From Prochlorococcus sp. AG-402-N08 (lineage in GTDB: Bacteria; Cyanobacteriota; Cyanobacteriia; PCC-6307; Cyanobiaceae): a DNA stretch of 64,000 nt. The translations under genes and the position numbers were made by a program. The stretch is taken from positions 62,001 through 126,000 of the forward strand of contig QCIS01000004.1 in NCBI GenBank assembly GCA_003216535.1, read 5' to 3'. The notes beneath the pieces are model-generated. The model had not been told where the DNA came from. It searched no databases and was given only the letters and a program-made list of their open reading frames with translations. The number at the start of each line of letters is the position of its first letter. The first letter of the stretch is position 1. Shown here one piece after another: positions 35,214 through 44,410 of this stretch.

Positions 35214-36095
35214 TTAGGAAGTCATCTGTCCAATTAAAACAATTAAATTTTCATTTATATATGAAGATGATATCGTTCCATCACCATTAAGTATGCAAAT
35301 AGTAACCCCCTGATGACTAATTTTTTTATTGCTGGCTGGAATAGAGAAAAATGGATTAATATGATTTGCAGTAAATTCCCATCTATATGCATTGATTGAA
35401 TTTGAACGTTTTGCTTGTGTAATTTCAAATTTTACATTTTCAAATGAGCTCCAGTATTTTGAGAAGAAACTTGAAATTTGAGCTGTTCCAATTGCAGGTG
35501 ATAATAACAATGGATGGTCTAAATAAGTAGAACTTTTTGAAAGTTGTGAAATTGATGGAAATTCTGCCTTTATCGGAAACTGAAAGCCATAGACTAAAGA
35601 AGCTGCTGCATTCTTGTATAAATCTGAAAAATCCCTAACTTTTAAGTCATGAATAATTTTTAAAGTGTCCTCGTTAGCTAAATTTTCTCTTAACAATTCT
35701 CCATCTGCTTTTATCCAACTTACTCCTTGAATTAAGAAGCTATTGCCTGTTGCGGGTAAAGGCCCATTAGGAGTACTTAAAGGTTTGTCACCGGTGTGTG
35801 TCCCAGTACCCTTCCACAAACCAATTATCAGATCTTCGAAACACCACTTGTGATGAACATCTAGATGAACATCAGGGAATGCACCATGTAAGCCAGTTAC
35901 TTCTTCCTCAAAACCTTTTATACCTTTAAAAACCTCAGGATGTGTAGGGATTGTAAAGGTAAATTCATCATTTAAGATACTTGGTATTGAATTGATATCA
36001 GCATTATTCATTACTTTTTCATAGTAAATTTCTGATAATTTTTTATTCTTTTTTGTATTTAAGCTCTCATTTTTAGTTGTATTTTTAATGAACAT
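35214..36095 (-). CDS. protein with two SnoaL/NTF2-like domains
   Basis: The protein has 293 residues. The first domain (residues ~25-150) has a SnoaL pattern: DEFTFTIPTHPEVFKGIKGFEEEV, GTGTHTGDKPLSTPNGPLPATG and GVSWIKADGELLREN. The second (~165-290) repeats the fold: GTAQISSFFSKYWSSFENVKFEI, AYRWEFTANHINPF and VTICILNGDGTISSSY. It may be a cyclase/hydratase or a binding protein. It converges with the ZIP gene, 3 bp apart, and is divergent from the GMC gene. Confidence 0.75.
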   Translation of the reverse strand: MFIKNTTKNESLNTKKNKKLSEIYYEKVMNNADINSIPSILNDEFTFTIPTHPEVFKGIKGFEEEVTGLHGAFPDVHLDVHHKWCFEDLIIGLWKGTGTHTGDKPLSTPNGPLPATGNSFLIQGVSWIKADGELLRENLANEDTLKIIHDLKVRDFSDLYKNAAASLVYGFQFPIKAEFPSISQLSKSSTYLDHPLLLSPAIGTAQISSFFSKYWSSFENVKFEITQAKRSNSINAYRWEFTANHINPFFSIPASNKKISHQGVTICILNGDGTISSSYINENLIVLIGQMTS

Positions 36096-36266
36096 AATAG
36101 ATACATTTTATAGACTTATAAACTTAAGTTATATCTTTCTGAATAGTTAAATTTATTTCTTTTTAAAAAAATATTGTTATCCTAACAAAACGATAATTTT
36201 ACCTGAAATTTTAACTCTTAATTAAACCTAGTGCTATTTTTTGGTTAAACAAGAATATTAAATTAA

Positions 36267-37775
36267 ATGCACGATTATATTATTGTTGGTGCGGGATCTA
36301 GTGGTTCAGTTCTTGCCAGGAGATTTGTAGATGCAGGAAAAAAAGTTCTTCTTATTGAGGCAGGTCATTTAGTAAAAGAAACTGCAAATATAGATAAAGT
36401 TGAGGGATTCCCTAATTTGTGGGGTAGTAAATATGATTGGGCTTACCAGACAATTCCTCAGAAGGATCTCTCTAATAGAATTATAAATATTAATCAGGGA
36501 AAAGTCGTAGGTGGTAGCGGTTCTATTAATGCAATGATGTTTGTTAGAGGTCATAAAAGTAATTATGAGCAACTATCTGAAAAAGGTGGTGAACTATGGA
36601 GCATGGGTAATTTAAATAAAGCTTTATCAAAAATTGAAAATTATATAGACGGTCCCAAGGAAGGCAGATTTCAGACAGGAATTATACAAGTAAGAAATTG
36701 CCCTGATCCCACATCATACTGTCCAGAATTTCAGCAATCTGCAAAAGATATTGGATATAAGTCGGATGATTGGGACTATAATGGTCCAGTTCAAGACTCT
36801 GGGGCAGGACCTCTTCAATTTAATATTGATGAAAATGGCGACAGGCATAGCCCATTCAAAGCTTATTTAAAAGAAATTCTTGATAATAAAAACCTTGAAA
36901 TAATTTCTAATGTAAAAGTCAACAGAATTTCCCTCCATAATAATGTAGCTAACGGTGTTGAAGTTGAATTAGCAGATGGTTCATTAAAAAAAATAACCTG
37001 TAATAAAAAAATAATTATTTCTGCTGGAGCTTTAGGTAGCCCAATACTCTTAGAAAAATCTGGTATTGGTGATCCTAAAATCCTTAAAAATGCAAATATA
37101 AATACTAAGGTTGAGGCACTTTCAGTGGGTAAAAATCTTATGGATCATTTGCAGTTACCAGTACTATTTAAATTAAAAAAACAACTCCCTAATCCAAAAC
37201 TTCTTACAGGAAATGTGCTTTTCGCGGATCTTAATAATAACAGCCCCTATGGTGCTCCAGATATTCAACTAAATTTTACTCCAGCAGCACCTCAGCCACT
37301 ACAAAGATTATTACCTCCATTGGAATTTCCAGTTATGATATTTTTGCCAATACTAATACAACCACAAAGTGTTGGATCCGTACATTGGGATGGTAAGAGA
37401 ATAATGTTAGATCCTCAATATTTATCTAATCAAAATGATATTGAAACATTAAAAAAAGCAATCGATCTATGTATTAAGTTAGCTAATGCAAATGGGCTCA
37501 ATCAATTAGCTTCTGATGCTCTTCTCCCTCCTAAAGAAGGGCATGAAGATTATATAAGAGAGAATGTAACTACTATATGGCATCCAGTAGGAACATGCAG
37601 AATCGGAAAAAATCCAACTGAAAGTGTAGTAAACCAGAAACTACAAGTTCATGGGGTTGAGAACCTACATGTTGTGGACTCATCAGTAACTCCATTTGTT
37701 ACAGGTGGTAATAATCATGTGCTGGCTTTAGTTATGGGAGAAATGGCTGCTGATATTCTTCTAAACTCAGAATAA
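36267..37775 (+). CDS. GMC-family oxidoreductase (choline dehydrogenase-like)
   Basis: The protein has 502 residues. It has the dinucleotide motif GAGSSGSVLARR at residues 8-19, the GMC signature GKVVGGSGSINAMMFVRGH, WHPVGTCRIG with the catalytic His, and VVDSSVTPFVTGGNNHVLALVMGEMAADIL at the C-terminus with the second His/Asn. This is closer to the choline/alcohol dehydrogenase type than the GMC at 7.2 kb. No signal peptide is present. Substrate unknown. A SnoaL-like gene follows by 42 bp. Confidence 0.88.
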   Translation: MHDYIIVGAGSSGSVLARRFVDAGKKVLLIEAGHLVKETANIDKVEGFPNLWGSKYDWAYQTIPQKDLSNRIININQGKVVGGSGSINAMMFVRGHKSNYEQLSEKGGELWSMGNLNKALSKIENYIDGPKEGRFQTGIIQVRNCPDPTSYCPEFQQSAKDIGYKSDDWDYNGPVQDSGAGPLQFNIDENGDRHSPFKAYLKEILDNKNLEIISNVKVNRISLHNNVANGVEVELADGSLKKITCNKKIIISAGALGSPILLEKSGIGDPKILKNANINTKVEALSVGKNLMDHLQLPVLFKLKKQLPNPKLLTGNVLFADLNNNSPYGAPDIQLNFTPAAPQPLQRLLPPLEFPVMIFLPILIQPQSVGSVHWDGKRIMLDPQYLSNQNDIETLKKAIDLCIKLANANGLNQLASDALLPPKEGHEDYIRENVTTIWHPVGTCRIGKNPTESVVNQKLQVHGVENLHVVDSSVTPFVTGGNNHVLALVMGEMAADILLNSE

Positions 37776-37817
37776 AGCTGTTTTTAGGAGCCTTCTTATA
37801 ATTTTATTTTTAAAATC

Positions 37818-38216
37818 ATGACTTCATCAAATATTGAAGCAGCCTCAAAATTTTATGAGGTTTACAACAACAAGGATTTAGATTTAATCGATAGTATATT
37901 TACTGATGGTTATGTTGGCCACGTAAATGCTCACGATATTGTCGGTGCCGAAAATGCAAAAGGATTTATAGGTGGGTTTATTAAAGGCATTCCTGATGCA
38001 TTTTATGATGTAAACGAAATCTTTGAGAGCGAGGATAAGGTTATTACAAGGTGGACTTGTACTGGTACACAAACAGGGGAATTTTATGGTATGCCTCCAA
38101 CTGGCAAATCAATAGATGTTAAAGGTATAACAATTTTTAAAATCTCAGAAGGCAAAATCGCTGAATTGTGGAATTGCTGGGATCAATTTACATTAGTGGA
38201 ACAGCTTAAATCTTAG
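37818..38216 (+). CDS. SnoaL-like (ester cyclase/NTF2-like) protein
   Basis: The protein has 132 residues and is a good match to the SnoaL ester-cyclase pattern: AASKFYEVYNNKDLDLIDSIF, YVGHVNAHDIVGAENAKGFI, VITRWTCTGTQTGEFYGMPPTG and GITIFKISEGKIAELWNCWD. It follows the GMC gene and precedes the porin gene by 13 bp, all on the same strand. Confidence 0.85.
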   Translation: MTSSNIEAASKFYEVYNNKDLDLIDSIFTDGYVGHVNAHDIVGAENAKGFIGGFIKGIPDAFYDVNEIFESEDKVITRWTCTGTQTGEFYGMPPTGKSIDVKGITIFKISEGKIAELWNCWDQFTLVEQLKS

Positions 38217-38229
38217 TTTTTACTACCAG

Positions 38230-39918
38230 ATGAATTCAAAAAATTTTTGTTTAACATTTTTATCAATCATTGCTCTAACCTCTCCATTAAAGGCAGAGGT
38301 TAAGGAAAGTAATTTCTTTTTAAATGAAAAAGTTGCCTTAAAGGAAACTATTGATAAAAAAAAGACTGAAGAACTTATAGCTAATCCCTTTGGATTGAAA
38401 TTGTATAAAAAAATTGATCCTAAAAATCTTAGTCAAAAAAAACACTGTGACGTCTTAAGGCACTTAAAAGTCCCAGCGACCCCAAGAAGACTCGATACTT
38501 ATATGAGGCCAGAATTTATTCTCGCAAGAAAAAATAATGATCAACTACTGAGCGCTATAAGTAATAATGATAAAAGGCAAAAAGTTTATGAGTCAGGAAT
38601 AGATCTTTATGGATGTTATGCGTTAGATTCTGCAGCTGATTTAGATAGTAATCTTTCAAGTGATAAAAGAATAGCCGGCGAAGGTCCTCATCAATATTGG
38701 CAAGCTAATTCTCAATTAATTCTTGGTTTAGATATTTTTTCTAGATTTGTTAGTGATGATTGGACGGGTGGTCAATTACATTTTTCATTTACTTGGCCAG
38801 AAGCACTTAATACTGGCCCATTGTATTCATATGGAAATACACTTAATCCAGCAGGATTAGGAACAAGACAATATCATGGTTATTTTTATACTGATGTAGG
38901 AAGAAGTAGAGATGTTAATACTGATATGCAGGGACCTAGAGTTTTTGAATATTGGTTTCAACAAGGATGGGGTAAGAATAATGGCCTTAATTACTGGCGA
39001 ATAGGTGCAGCAAATCCTTGGATAACGTTTAACAAATCAATAGTTTCTGGGCTTCATGGATTCTGGGCATTTAATGAACCCGGAATTATTGGAACGACAC
39101 CTAGCACAGCTAATGGACCTCTAATTACAACCGCTCCTATGGGCATTTCTTTAGCTAGAGAAGTTGGAAATAATCTTCATTTAAAAGGAATGATTATGAA
39201 TGGTTATTATGATCCAAGTGGTGGTTTAGATAATAAAAGAGGATTAGACCAGTATTGGGATCTAGATGAATACGGTGTAGAAATTATTTATGAAGCTACC
39301 TATAGAGGAGGAACTTATAGCCAAGATAAGACGAACTTTAAAAAGCCATGGTTTGTTAGATTAGGTGGCCAATTACATACTGGGCATAGCTTAAGCAATA
39401 CTTTCACTAATGATGGTGAATATTTCTTCCCAACAGCAGAAAACCCCGCAGGATATTCAAATGATGAAAGAGAAAAACTTTGGGGTAATTCTCAATATTA
39501 TTTCATGGCTGAAAAAATGATTTATCGAGAAGCAGGAAGTTATAATAGAGGTCTTACAAGTTGGTTTAAAGCAAAATATAGTCCATGGGAGAGGAGAGGT
39601 AGTACAACAAAAGGCCTTTATGGAGGTTTGGCTTATGAAGGTATTGGGAAAAGAGATAAAGATATTCTCTATTTGGGATATGCTCATATGCTTGTAAATG
39701 AAGGAGTTCTTGAAAGGAGTAGAAACCAATCACTTTGCACAGAAGTAGTCGGATGTGAAGTTAGTGATTTTCAGGGGGCTTGGGAAATTGGATATAATGC
39801 ACAAATAAAACCATATCTTTTCATAACTCCCAAAATTTATTATGTTGTTAACCCCAATGTAAGAAAAGATCTAGGAAATATATTAACTGTAGGGGTGGAA
39901 TTCAGATTGTCTTATTAA
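38230..39918 (+). CDS. OprB-type carbohydrate-selective porin (no SLH domain)
   Basis: The protein has 562 residues with a signal peptide (MNSKNFCLTFLSIIALTSPLKA). The mature N-terminus has CDVLRHLKVPATPRRLDTYM, almost repeated in the paralog at 52.3 kb. The rest is a beta-barrel rich in aromatic strands (YWFQQGWGKNNGLNYWRIG, AKGLYGGLAYEGIG) and ends with a strand VGVEFRLSY, including a C-terminal Tyr as porins need. Most cyanobacterial OprB-type porins carry an N-terminal SLH domain; none is seen here. The conserved gene order suggests it takes up or releases a product of the neighbouring oxidoreductase group. Confidence 0.8.
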   Translation: MNSKNFCLTFLSIIALTSPLKAEVKESNFFLNEKVALKETIDKKKTEELIANPFGLKLYKKIDPKNLSQKKHCDVLRHLKVPATPRRLDTYMRPEFILARKNNDQLLSAISNNDKRQKVYESGIDLYGCYALDSAADLDSNLSSDKRIAGEGPHQYWQANSQLILGLDIFSRFVSDDWTGGQLHFSFTWPEALNTGPLYSYGNTLNPAGLGTRQYHGYFYTDVGRSRDVNTDMQGPRVFEYWFQQGWGKNNGLNYWRIGAANPWITFNKSIVSGLHGFWAFNEPGIIGTTPSTANGPLITTAPMGISLAREVGNNLHLKGMIMNGYYDPSGGLDNKRGLDQYWDLDEYGVEIIYEATYRGGTYSQDKTNFKKPWFVRLGGQLHTGHSLSNTFTNDGEYFFPTAENPAGYSNDEREKLWGNSQYYFMAEKMIYREAGSYNRGLTSWFKAKYSPWERRGSTTKGLYGGLAYEGIGKRDKDILYLGYAHMLVNEGVLERSRNQSLCTEVVGCEVSDFQGAWEIGYNAQIKPYLFITPKIYYVVNPNVRKDLGNILTVGVEFRLSY

Positions 39919-39978
39919 ATTAAGAATAAATCCTATATTTTTAATTTTAAATTTAGAAGTTTAGAGGGATCTGATTTT

Positions 39979-40854
39979 TTATTTTTTTTCAACTTTTATG
40001 TAGTTTTCTAAAGAAACTTCATAAGCTTCCTCACTTGGCAAATAAGAAATCACAAGTTTGGTTGGAGCTTTATCTGATCCGTATGAAACTTTTGGGGATT
40101 TCAAATTTTGAATGTAATAATCTTTTGAATCTAAAAGTTTTTTGCTTACATAAGCTTCATATCCAATAGCTTTACCTTCATAAGAAAGATATAAAAAATT
40201 TCCGAGAAATTCTCCTCCTTTAAATTCTGGAGAATCTCCAGGACTGGCTGCGTGGGAATGACTTTGTAATGCATCTGTATCCCATGGGAATCCACTTCCA
40301 GGTAATACGATATATCCTTCAGGCAATTGATCAGAACTAGTTTTTGGAGCGTAGTATTTTGAACTATCCTTGCCTCCAGTAGGTTTCATGAAAGGAAAAT
40401 GGATATCAAATTGAGGCTTATCCCAAACACCTTCAGGTGCATGTCCATATGGGAGCCAACTTAAATCTAATTTTTTTATTCCGAGTTCTTTTACAACTTT
40501 TTTGGGCATATCAAGGGTTATGACCATAGTGTCATTCATTTTCCCTTTGTTTTCACCTTCTTTTGATTGACATATCAGCCATTGTGCTCCAGGTGTTGGG
40601 GCATCAACTCCACAATTTTGCGGCAATCCATTTAATGCATCTTCTGAGATGATAACTCCAACTTTTTTCAATTCTCCGTTTGAAAAAGTCCCAAAAGTTT
40701 TAACACCTCCATCACCTAATTTAACCGTATCTCCATAAAACGATTTTGAATAATTTTTATTACTATAGCCAGCGTTTGTTGTAACAGGTATCAAGGATCC
40801 AGAAATTACAGTAGTAGCAAGTATGGTTGAAAGGAATGGTAATTTTCTGCTCAT
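39979..40854 (-). CDS. secreted TTHB210-like (DUF5602) protein
   Basis: The protein has 291 residues with a signal peptide (ILATTVISGSLIPVTTNA). The body matches the TTHB210-like/DUF5602 pattern from memory: YGDTVKLGDGGVKTFGTFS, IISEDALNGLP, and YGHAPEGVWDKPQFDIHFPFM, whose His/Asp residues suggest a metal or ligand site. Function is unknown. It converges with the porin gene. Confidence 0.75.
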   Translation of the reverse strand: MSRKLPFLSTILATTVISGSLIPVTTNAGYSNKNYSKSFYGDTVKLGDGGVKTFGTFSNGELKKVGVIISEDALNGLPQNCGVDAPTPGAQWLICQSKEGENKGKMNDTMVITLDMPKKVVKELGIKKLDLSWLPYGHAPEGVWDKPQFDIHFPFMKPTGGKDSSKYYAPKTSSDQLPEGYIVLPGSGFPWDTDALQSHSHAASPGDSPEFKGGEFLGNFLYLSYEGKAIGYEAYVSKKLLDSKDYYIQNLKSPKVSYGSDKAPTKLVISYLPSEEAYEVSLENYIKVEKK

Positions 40855-41028
40855 TTTTTTTCAAATATCTCAATTAATATAATAAGTCTTTTTTTTTTAT
40901 GATTTTATTTTGTTACGAACTCCTGTTAGTTATTTATAAATCCTGAAAGTTAAAAAAGTTAAAGTAAGTGTTTTTTTTTGATTGGAATTACTATTAATGA
41001 AAATAGAGCTTAATAATTAAACTTTGAG

Positions 41029-41391
41029 ATGAATATCTCTTTAGATTTATCAACGAATACAATATTGCTTATTCCCTGTGTAATTCTTTTTATTATTGGT
41101 TGTTTTGGGTTGCTTAACTCAAAAACAATTTTTAATGCTCTATTTTCTTTGGATGTAATTGATACTGCGACCATTAGTACATTTGTAATAATTGCCGCAT
41201 TTCCTGGCTCACAAACTCCAATAATTGGTTACGAAAGATATTCATCTTATGCAGATCCTTATCCACAAGCAATTATATTAACGGCCATTGTCATAGGCTT
41301 CGCAACTCAGGCTTTATTATCTGCTATTGCACTTAGATTAAGTAGGAAATTTCCTTTACTAAGGTTTAAAGATTTAGAAAATGATAAGTAA
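41029..41391 (+). CDS. mrpC: Mrp antiporter subunit C (NuoK-like)
   Basis: The protein has 120 residues and three membrane segments, as in MrpC/NuoK. It carries the conserved ATQALLSAIALRLS helix and an A-Y-ADP-YPQAIILTAIVIGFA stretch typical of MnhC. It is the first gene of a compact plus-strand operon, overlapping the mrpD-like gene by 11 bp. About 170 bp upstream separate it from a divergent gene and should hold the promoter. Confidence 0.88.
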   Translation: MNISLDLSTNTILLIPCVILFIIGCFGLLNSKTIFNALFSLDVIDTATISTFVIIAAFPGSQTPIIGYERYSSYADPYPQAIILTAIVIGFATQALLSAIALRLSRKFPLLRFKDLENDK

Positions 41392-42904
41392 TCCAATTAT
41401 TTTTACATCTTTAATTTTTATTCCAATTATAACTGGTTTCGTTGGTTGCATTTTCCCTAAAGTTTTCTACAAAATTGGTTTTGGAATACTTTTCTTTTAT
41501 TCCATTTTGAGCTTAGTAGGATATCTAAATGGTTTTGAATATACTTATCACCTTATTAATAAAGATGGTATCCCTTTATCTTTTGATAATTATAGTCTTC
41601 CATTAATTTTTGGATCATCTGTAGTTATTATGATTACTTTTATTTTAAAAAGTAAAAATTTTAGTCATTACTTCTATCAAATTTGTTTGGTTTTATTTAG
41701 TGCTTTATCCATCAGTTTCATATCTAAAGATTTGGTGTCTTTGTATATAGCTTTAGAATTAACAGGTTTCTGCGCTTTCCTTTTAGTTGCAGATAGAAAT
41801 GATTCAAGGGCATTATTTAATTCTTTTCAATATCTGATTGGAGGTGGATTAGCTATGTTGATTTATCTGATTGGAGTGATACAAGCTTTTACATATACTG
41901 GAACATTTATTTTAAATGACCTTATAAATGCACCAGCAACATCTCTTTGCTTAATTTCCGCTGGACTATTAACTAAAGCTGGCATTTTTATTTGTGGGGT
42001 ATGGGTACCAAATATTTATAGTGATTCTAATACTCAATCAACTGCGATTCTTTCTGGATGTGTTACGTGTGCAGCAGTAGCGCCATTATCCAGAATGAGC
42101 GTAATTTTAGCTCCAATAGGAAACTCATTAATAATTATTGGTATTCTTAGTTCAATATTTGGAGCGATTTTTGCATTAATAGAAAATGATGATGGAAGAA
42201 CATTAGGTTGGAGTTCAGTTTCTCAATTAGGAATCGCAATGCTTTCCCCAACATATGGATGTTTATATGCAATGCAACATGGTATCTGTAAATCTATATT
42301 ATTTTTAACACTTAACAAAAATCAAACAGAAACAAATATCTATTCTAATAATTTAAATAATTTAGAAATAAATAATCAAGATATTGATGAGTTGATTAGA
42401 ATTTTTGCATTTATTATCGCAGGATTATCAATATCCGGATTTCCTTTTCTTTCAGGATACATAACCAAATTATTGGTGAAAAGTGATTTACCTAATGAGG
42501 CATTAATTATATTCAATAGCAGTGCTTTGTTGACTTCTGGAGTATATGTAAAATTAATAATTTCTAGATTAAATAATATAAAAATAAAATATCTTTTAAG
42601 AAAAGTCTCCAACTTTTTAAGATTAAATTTATTTAATGTTCTTTCTTCAAAAAATATTACTTTAATATTAGTATCTTTTTCTGTTTTTGGTTTCTCATTC
42701 ATACAAAGTAAATATTTTTCTTTAGAGAAAATCCAAATGTCTTTTATTACTTTATTGTTAGGTTTCGTTTTTTATCTCTCATTTATGGGAATTAAATCCA
42801 ACCCTAGTGTTAGTAATTTAAGAAAAACAATCGATATTATTGGCGCCCCATTTGTAGTTGCGGCTTTGCTTCTAGCAAACTTAACTTATCTTAAAATATT
42901 ATGA
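41381..42904 (+). CDS. mrpD: Mrp antiporter subunit D (NuoN/L-like proton-translocating subunit)
   Basis: The protein has 507 residues and about 14 membrane segments. The family ion path is visible: Glu in LYIALELTGFCAFLLV, Lys in SAGLLTKAGIFICGVWVP, Lys in MQHGICKSILFL, and a late Lys in LSGYITKLL. It is the only large antiporter-type subunit in this operon; no separate MrpA N-terminal subunit is present. It overlaps mrpE by 4 bp (ATGA). Confidence 0.85.
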   Translation: MISNPIIFTSLIFIPIITGFVGCIFPKVFYKIGFGILFFYSILSLVGYLNGFEYTYHLINKDGIPLSFDNYSLPLIFGSSVVIMITFILKSKNFSHYFYQICLVLFSALSISFISKDLVSLYIALELTGFCAFLLVADRNDSRALFNSFQYLIGGGLAMLIYLIGVIQAFTYTGTFILNDLINAPATSLCLISAGLLTKAGIFICGVWVPNIYSDSNTQSTAILSGCVTCAAVAPLSRMSVILAPIGNSLIIIGILSSIFGAIFALIENDDGRTLGWSSVSQLGIAMLSPTYGCLYAMQHGICKSILFLTLNKNQTETNIYSNNLNNLEINNQDIDELIRIFAFIIAGLSISGFPFLSGYITKLLVKSDLPNEALIIFNSSALLTSGVYVKLIISRLNNIKIKYLLRKVSNFLRLNLFNVLSSKNITLILVSFSVFGFSFIQSKYFSLEKIQMSFITLLLGFVFYLSFMGIKSNPSVSNLRKTIDIIGAPFVVAALLLANLTYLKIL

Positions 42905-43308
42905 GCCTTATTAATCCTATTAGATATCTATCACAAATTTTATTTAGATTATTAATCTGGTGCCTTTTAACCTCCAATTTTAGGATAAGTAATTTAATAA
43001 TTGGGATTACTATTTCTGTAATTTTGCCAAATGTAAGATTGCCTAATCTGAACTTAAGTTTTATGGCAATAGAGCTTTTAAAAACCATAATTGCTTTTCC
43101 TAAATCGATAAAAGAATCCGTAGATTTAATTTTCTTAAAAAATAAGGAAGAAGTATTTGTTAATCAAAGATCCTCTGTTGAAGAAGATGGGAGTCAATTT
43201 GTAAACTTCTTAGATTTGTTTAGAATAACTTTGACTCCATTGTCTCTAGTAACAAGAAGAAAAGATAGAAAAAGTTGGCGTGTACATACCATTAGGGATA
43301 GGAAATGA
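42901..43308 (+). CDS. mrpE: Mrp antiporter subunit E
   Basis: The protein has 135 residues, with membrane segments near the N-terminus (LLIWCLLTSNFRISNLIIGITISVIL) and a soluble C-terminal part ending FRITLTPLSLVTRRKDRKSWRVHTIRDR, as in MnhE. The TLTPLSL motif is characteristic. Its start overlaps the upstream stop by 4 bp and it overlaps the next gene by 4 bp. Confidence 0.85.
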   Translation: MSLINPIRYLSQILFRLLIWCLLTSNFRISNLIIGITISVILPNVRLPNLNLSFMAIELLKTIIAFPKSIKESVDLIFLKNKEEVFVNQRSSVEEDGSQFVNFLDLFRITLTPLSLVTRRKDRKSWRVHTIRDRK

Positions 43309-43619
43309 TTACTTTTAATAATTACTCAATATTTTCAATAATTGCTGATTTTCAAAATTATGAAAATCTTGATATTTTTTTGATTTATTTTATGTTAATT
43401 GCAGCGATTATTCCCATAATATCAATCTCAAAACATACTAATTTGCCCGATAGACTTGCTGCTGCATCTAGTTTTGGTTCAAAACTCTCATTGATCATAA
43501 TTTTTTATTCCTTTGTTATTAGTGATTGGATGATTGGCTCAATTGGCGCCTTTACTTTAATTGTTGGAGATACAGGCTTAATTCTCCTCTCGTTACTTTA
43601 TAAAGAAGATTACACGTAG
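43305..43619 (+). CDS. mrpF: Mrp antiporter subunit F
   Basis: The protein has 104 residues and three membrane segments. The MrpF core PDRLAAASSFGSKLSLIIIFYS and a following SIGAFTLIVGDTGLILL helix are typical. The usual MrpF first helix is preceded by a longer, hydrophilic N-terminus. It is translationally coupled to mrpE. Confidence 0.82.
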   Translation: MITFNNYSIFSIIADFQNYENLDIFLIYFMLIAAIIPIISISKHTNLPDRLAAASSFGSKLSLIIIFYSFVISDWMIGSIGAFTLIVGDTGLILLSLLYKEDYT

Positions 43620-43622
43620 ATT

Positions 43623-43886
43623 ATGCTTTTCTTATCTTATTTATTATTATTTGTAGGATTATTTTTTTGGATATGGGGCACTTTCCCTTTACTGATAAAA
43701 AGAGATTCCTTGCTATATAAATTACACACACTTACAGTGGCAGATACTGTTGGATCTGGTCTGATTTTAATAGCTCTAATAATAAGAGATTCAAGCCATT
43801 GGCCTATTCTGTTAATCTCAATAATTACACTTACACTTTGGAATACAGTTTTTGGATATTTATTGGGAAACTTAGTTGATAACTAA
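43623..43886 (+). CDS. mrpG: Mrp antiporter subunit G
   Basis: The protein has 87 residues and three membrane segments. It matches the short MrpG/MnhG pattern: FVGLFFWIWGTFPLL, KLHTLTVADTVGSGLILIAL and ILLISIITLTLWNTVFGYLLG. HTLTVADTVG is the family motif (KLHA-x-GxxDT). The stop overlaps the next ATG by 1 bp (TAATG). Confidence 0.82.
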   Translation: MLFLSYLLLFVGLFFWIWGTFPLLIKRDSLLYKLHTLTVADTVGSGLILIALIIRDSSHWPILLISIITLTLWNTVFGYLLGNLVDN

Positions 43887-44410
43887 TGGAAAAAATTACC
43901 TTAACATCTCTACTTCCATTCGAATTAATTTTGCCTTTCTTGGGTTTTTTATTAATACGCAGTAAATCTCCCACTCAAGCATTAATTTATAGATCTTTTC
44001 TTGGTTCAATAGCTGCTCTAGTTTATTCTATAGTCGGTGCTCCTGATGTAGCTTTAACGGAAGTATTAGTAGGAACTTTACTATCTACTTTGATATACAT
44101 TATTTCTATTAGAGGATGCTACTCTCTTGTACTTTTAGTGAAAGAAGATGAAATATTTGATAACTCAATGTATAAACACTTTAAGGATGCTATTAATGAA
44201 TTACATATACATTTAGTAGTCAAAAAAGTTGATGAAATATCTCTAGATGAAAAGGGCAATATTTTATGGAACAAGGTAAATATATTAAATGGATCACCTC
44301 ATGCGGCTTTAATTCAAAATAATTTATATGTAGAGTCTTCAATCCTGCGAGAAGAGTTATCCAAAACTTTTTCTTTAAGAAAGGCAAATTTTACAATAAT
44401 TAAGAAATGA
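43886..44410 (+). CDS. Mrp antiporter DUF4040 subunit (MrpA C-terminal/MbhD-like)
   Basis: The protein has 174 residues: membrane segments in the first ~80 residues with the DUF4040-type motif SIVGAPDVALTEVLVGTLLSTLIYI (PDVA-T-E, conserved in MrpA and MbhD), then a ~90-residue soluble tail of unknown role. In many bacteria this module is the tail of a large MrpA; here it is a separate gene. It is coupled to its neighbours (1-bp and 4-bp overlaps). Confidence 0.8.
   Translation: MEKITLTSLLPFELILPFLGFLLIRSKSPTQALIYRSFLGSIAALVYSIVGAPDVALTEVLVGTLLSTLIYIISIRGCYSLVLLVKEDEIFDNSMYKHFKDAINELHIHLVVKKVDEISLDEKGNILWNKVNILNGSPHAALIQNNLYVESSILREELSKTFSLRKANFTIIKK

Noticed and set aside
43886-44410. Truncated mrpA pseudogene
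   Set aside because: The frame is intact, starts and stops in register with its neighbours (1-bp and 4-bp overlaps) and keeps the PDVA motif; it is more likely a split subunit than a decayed gene.
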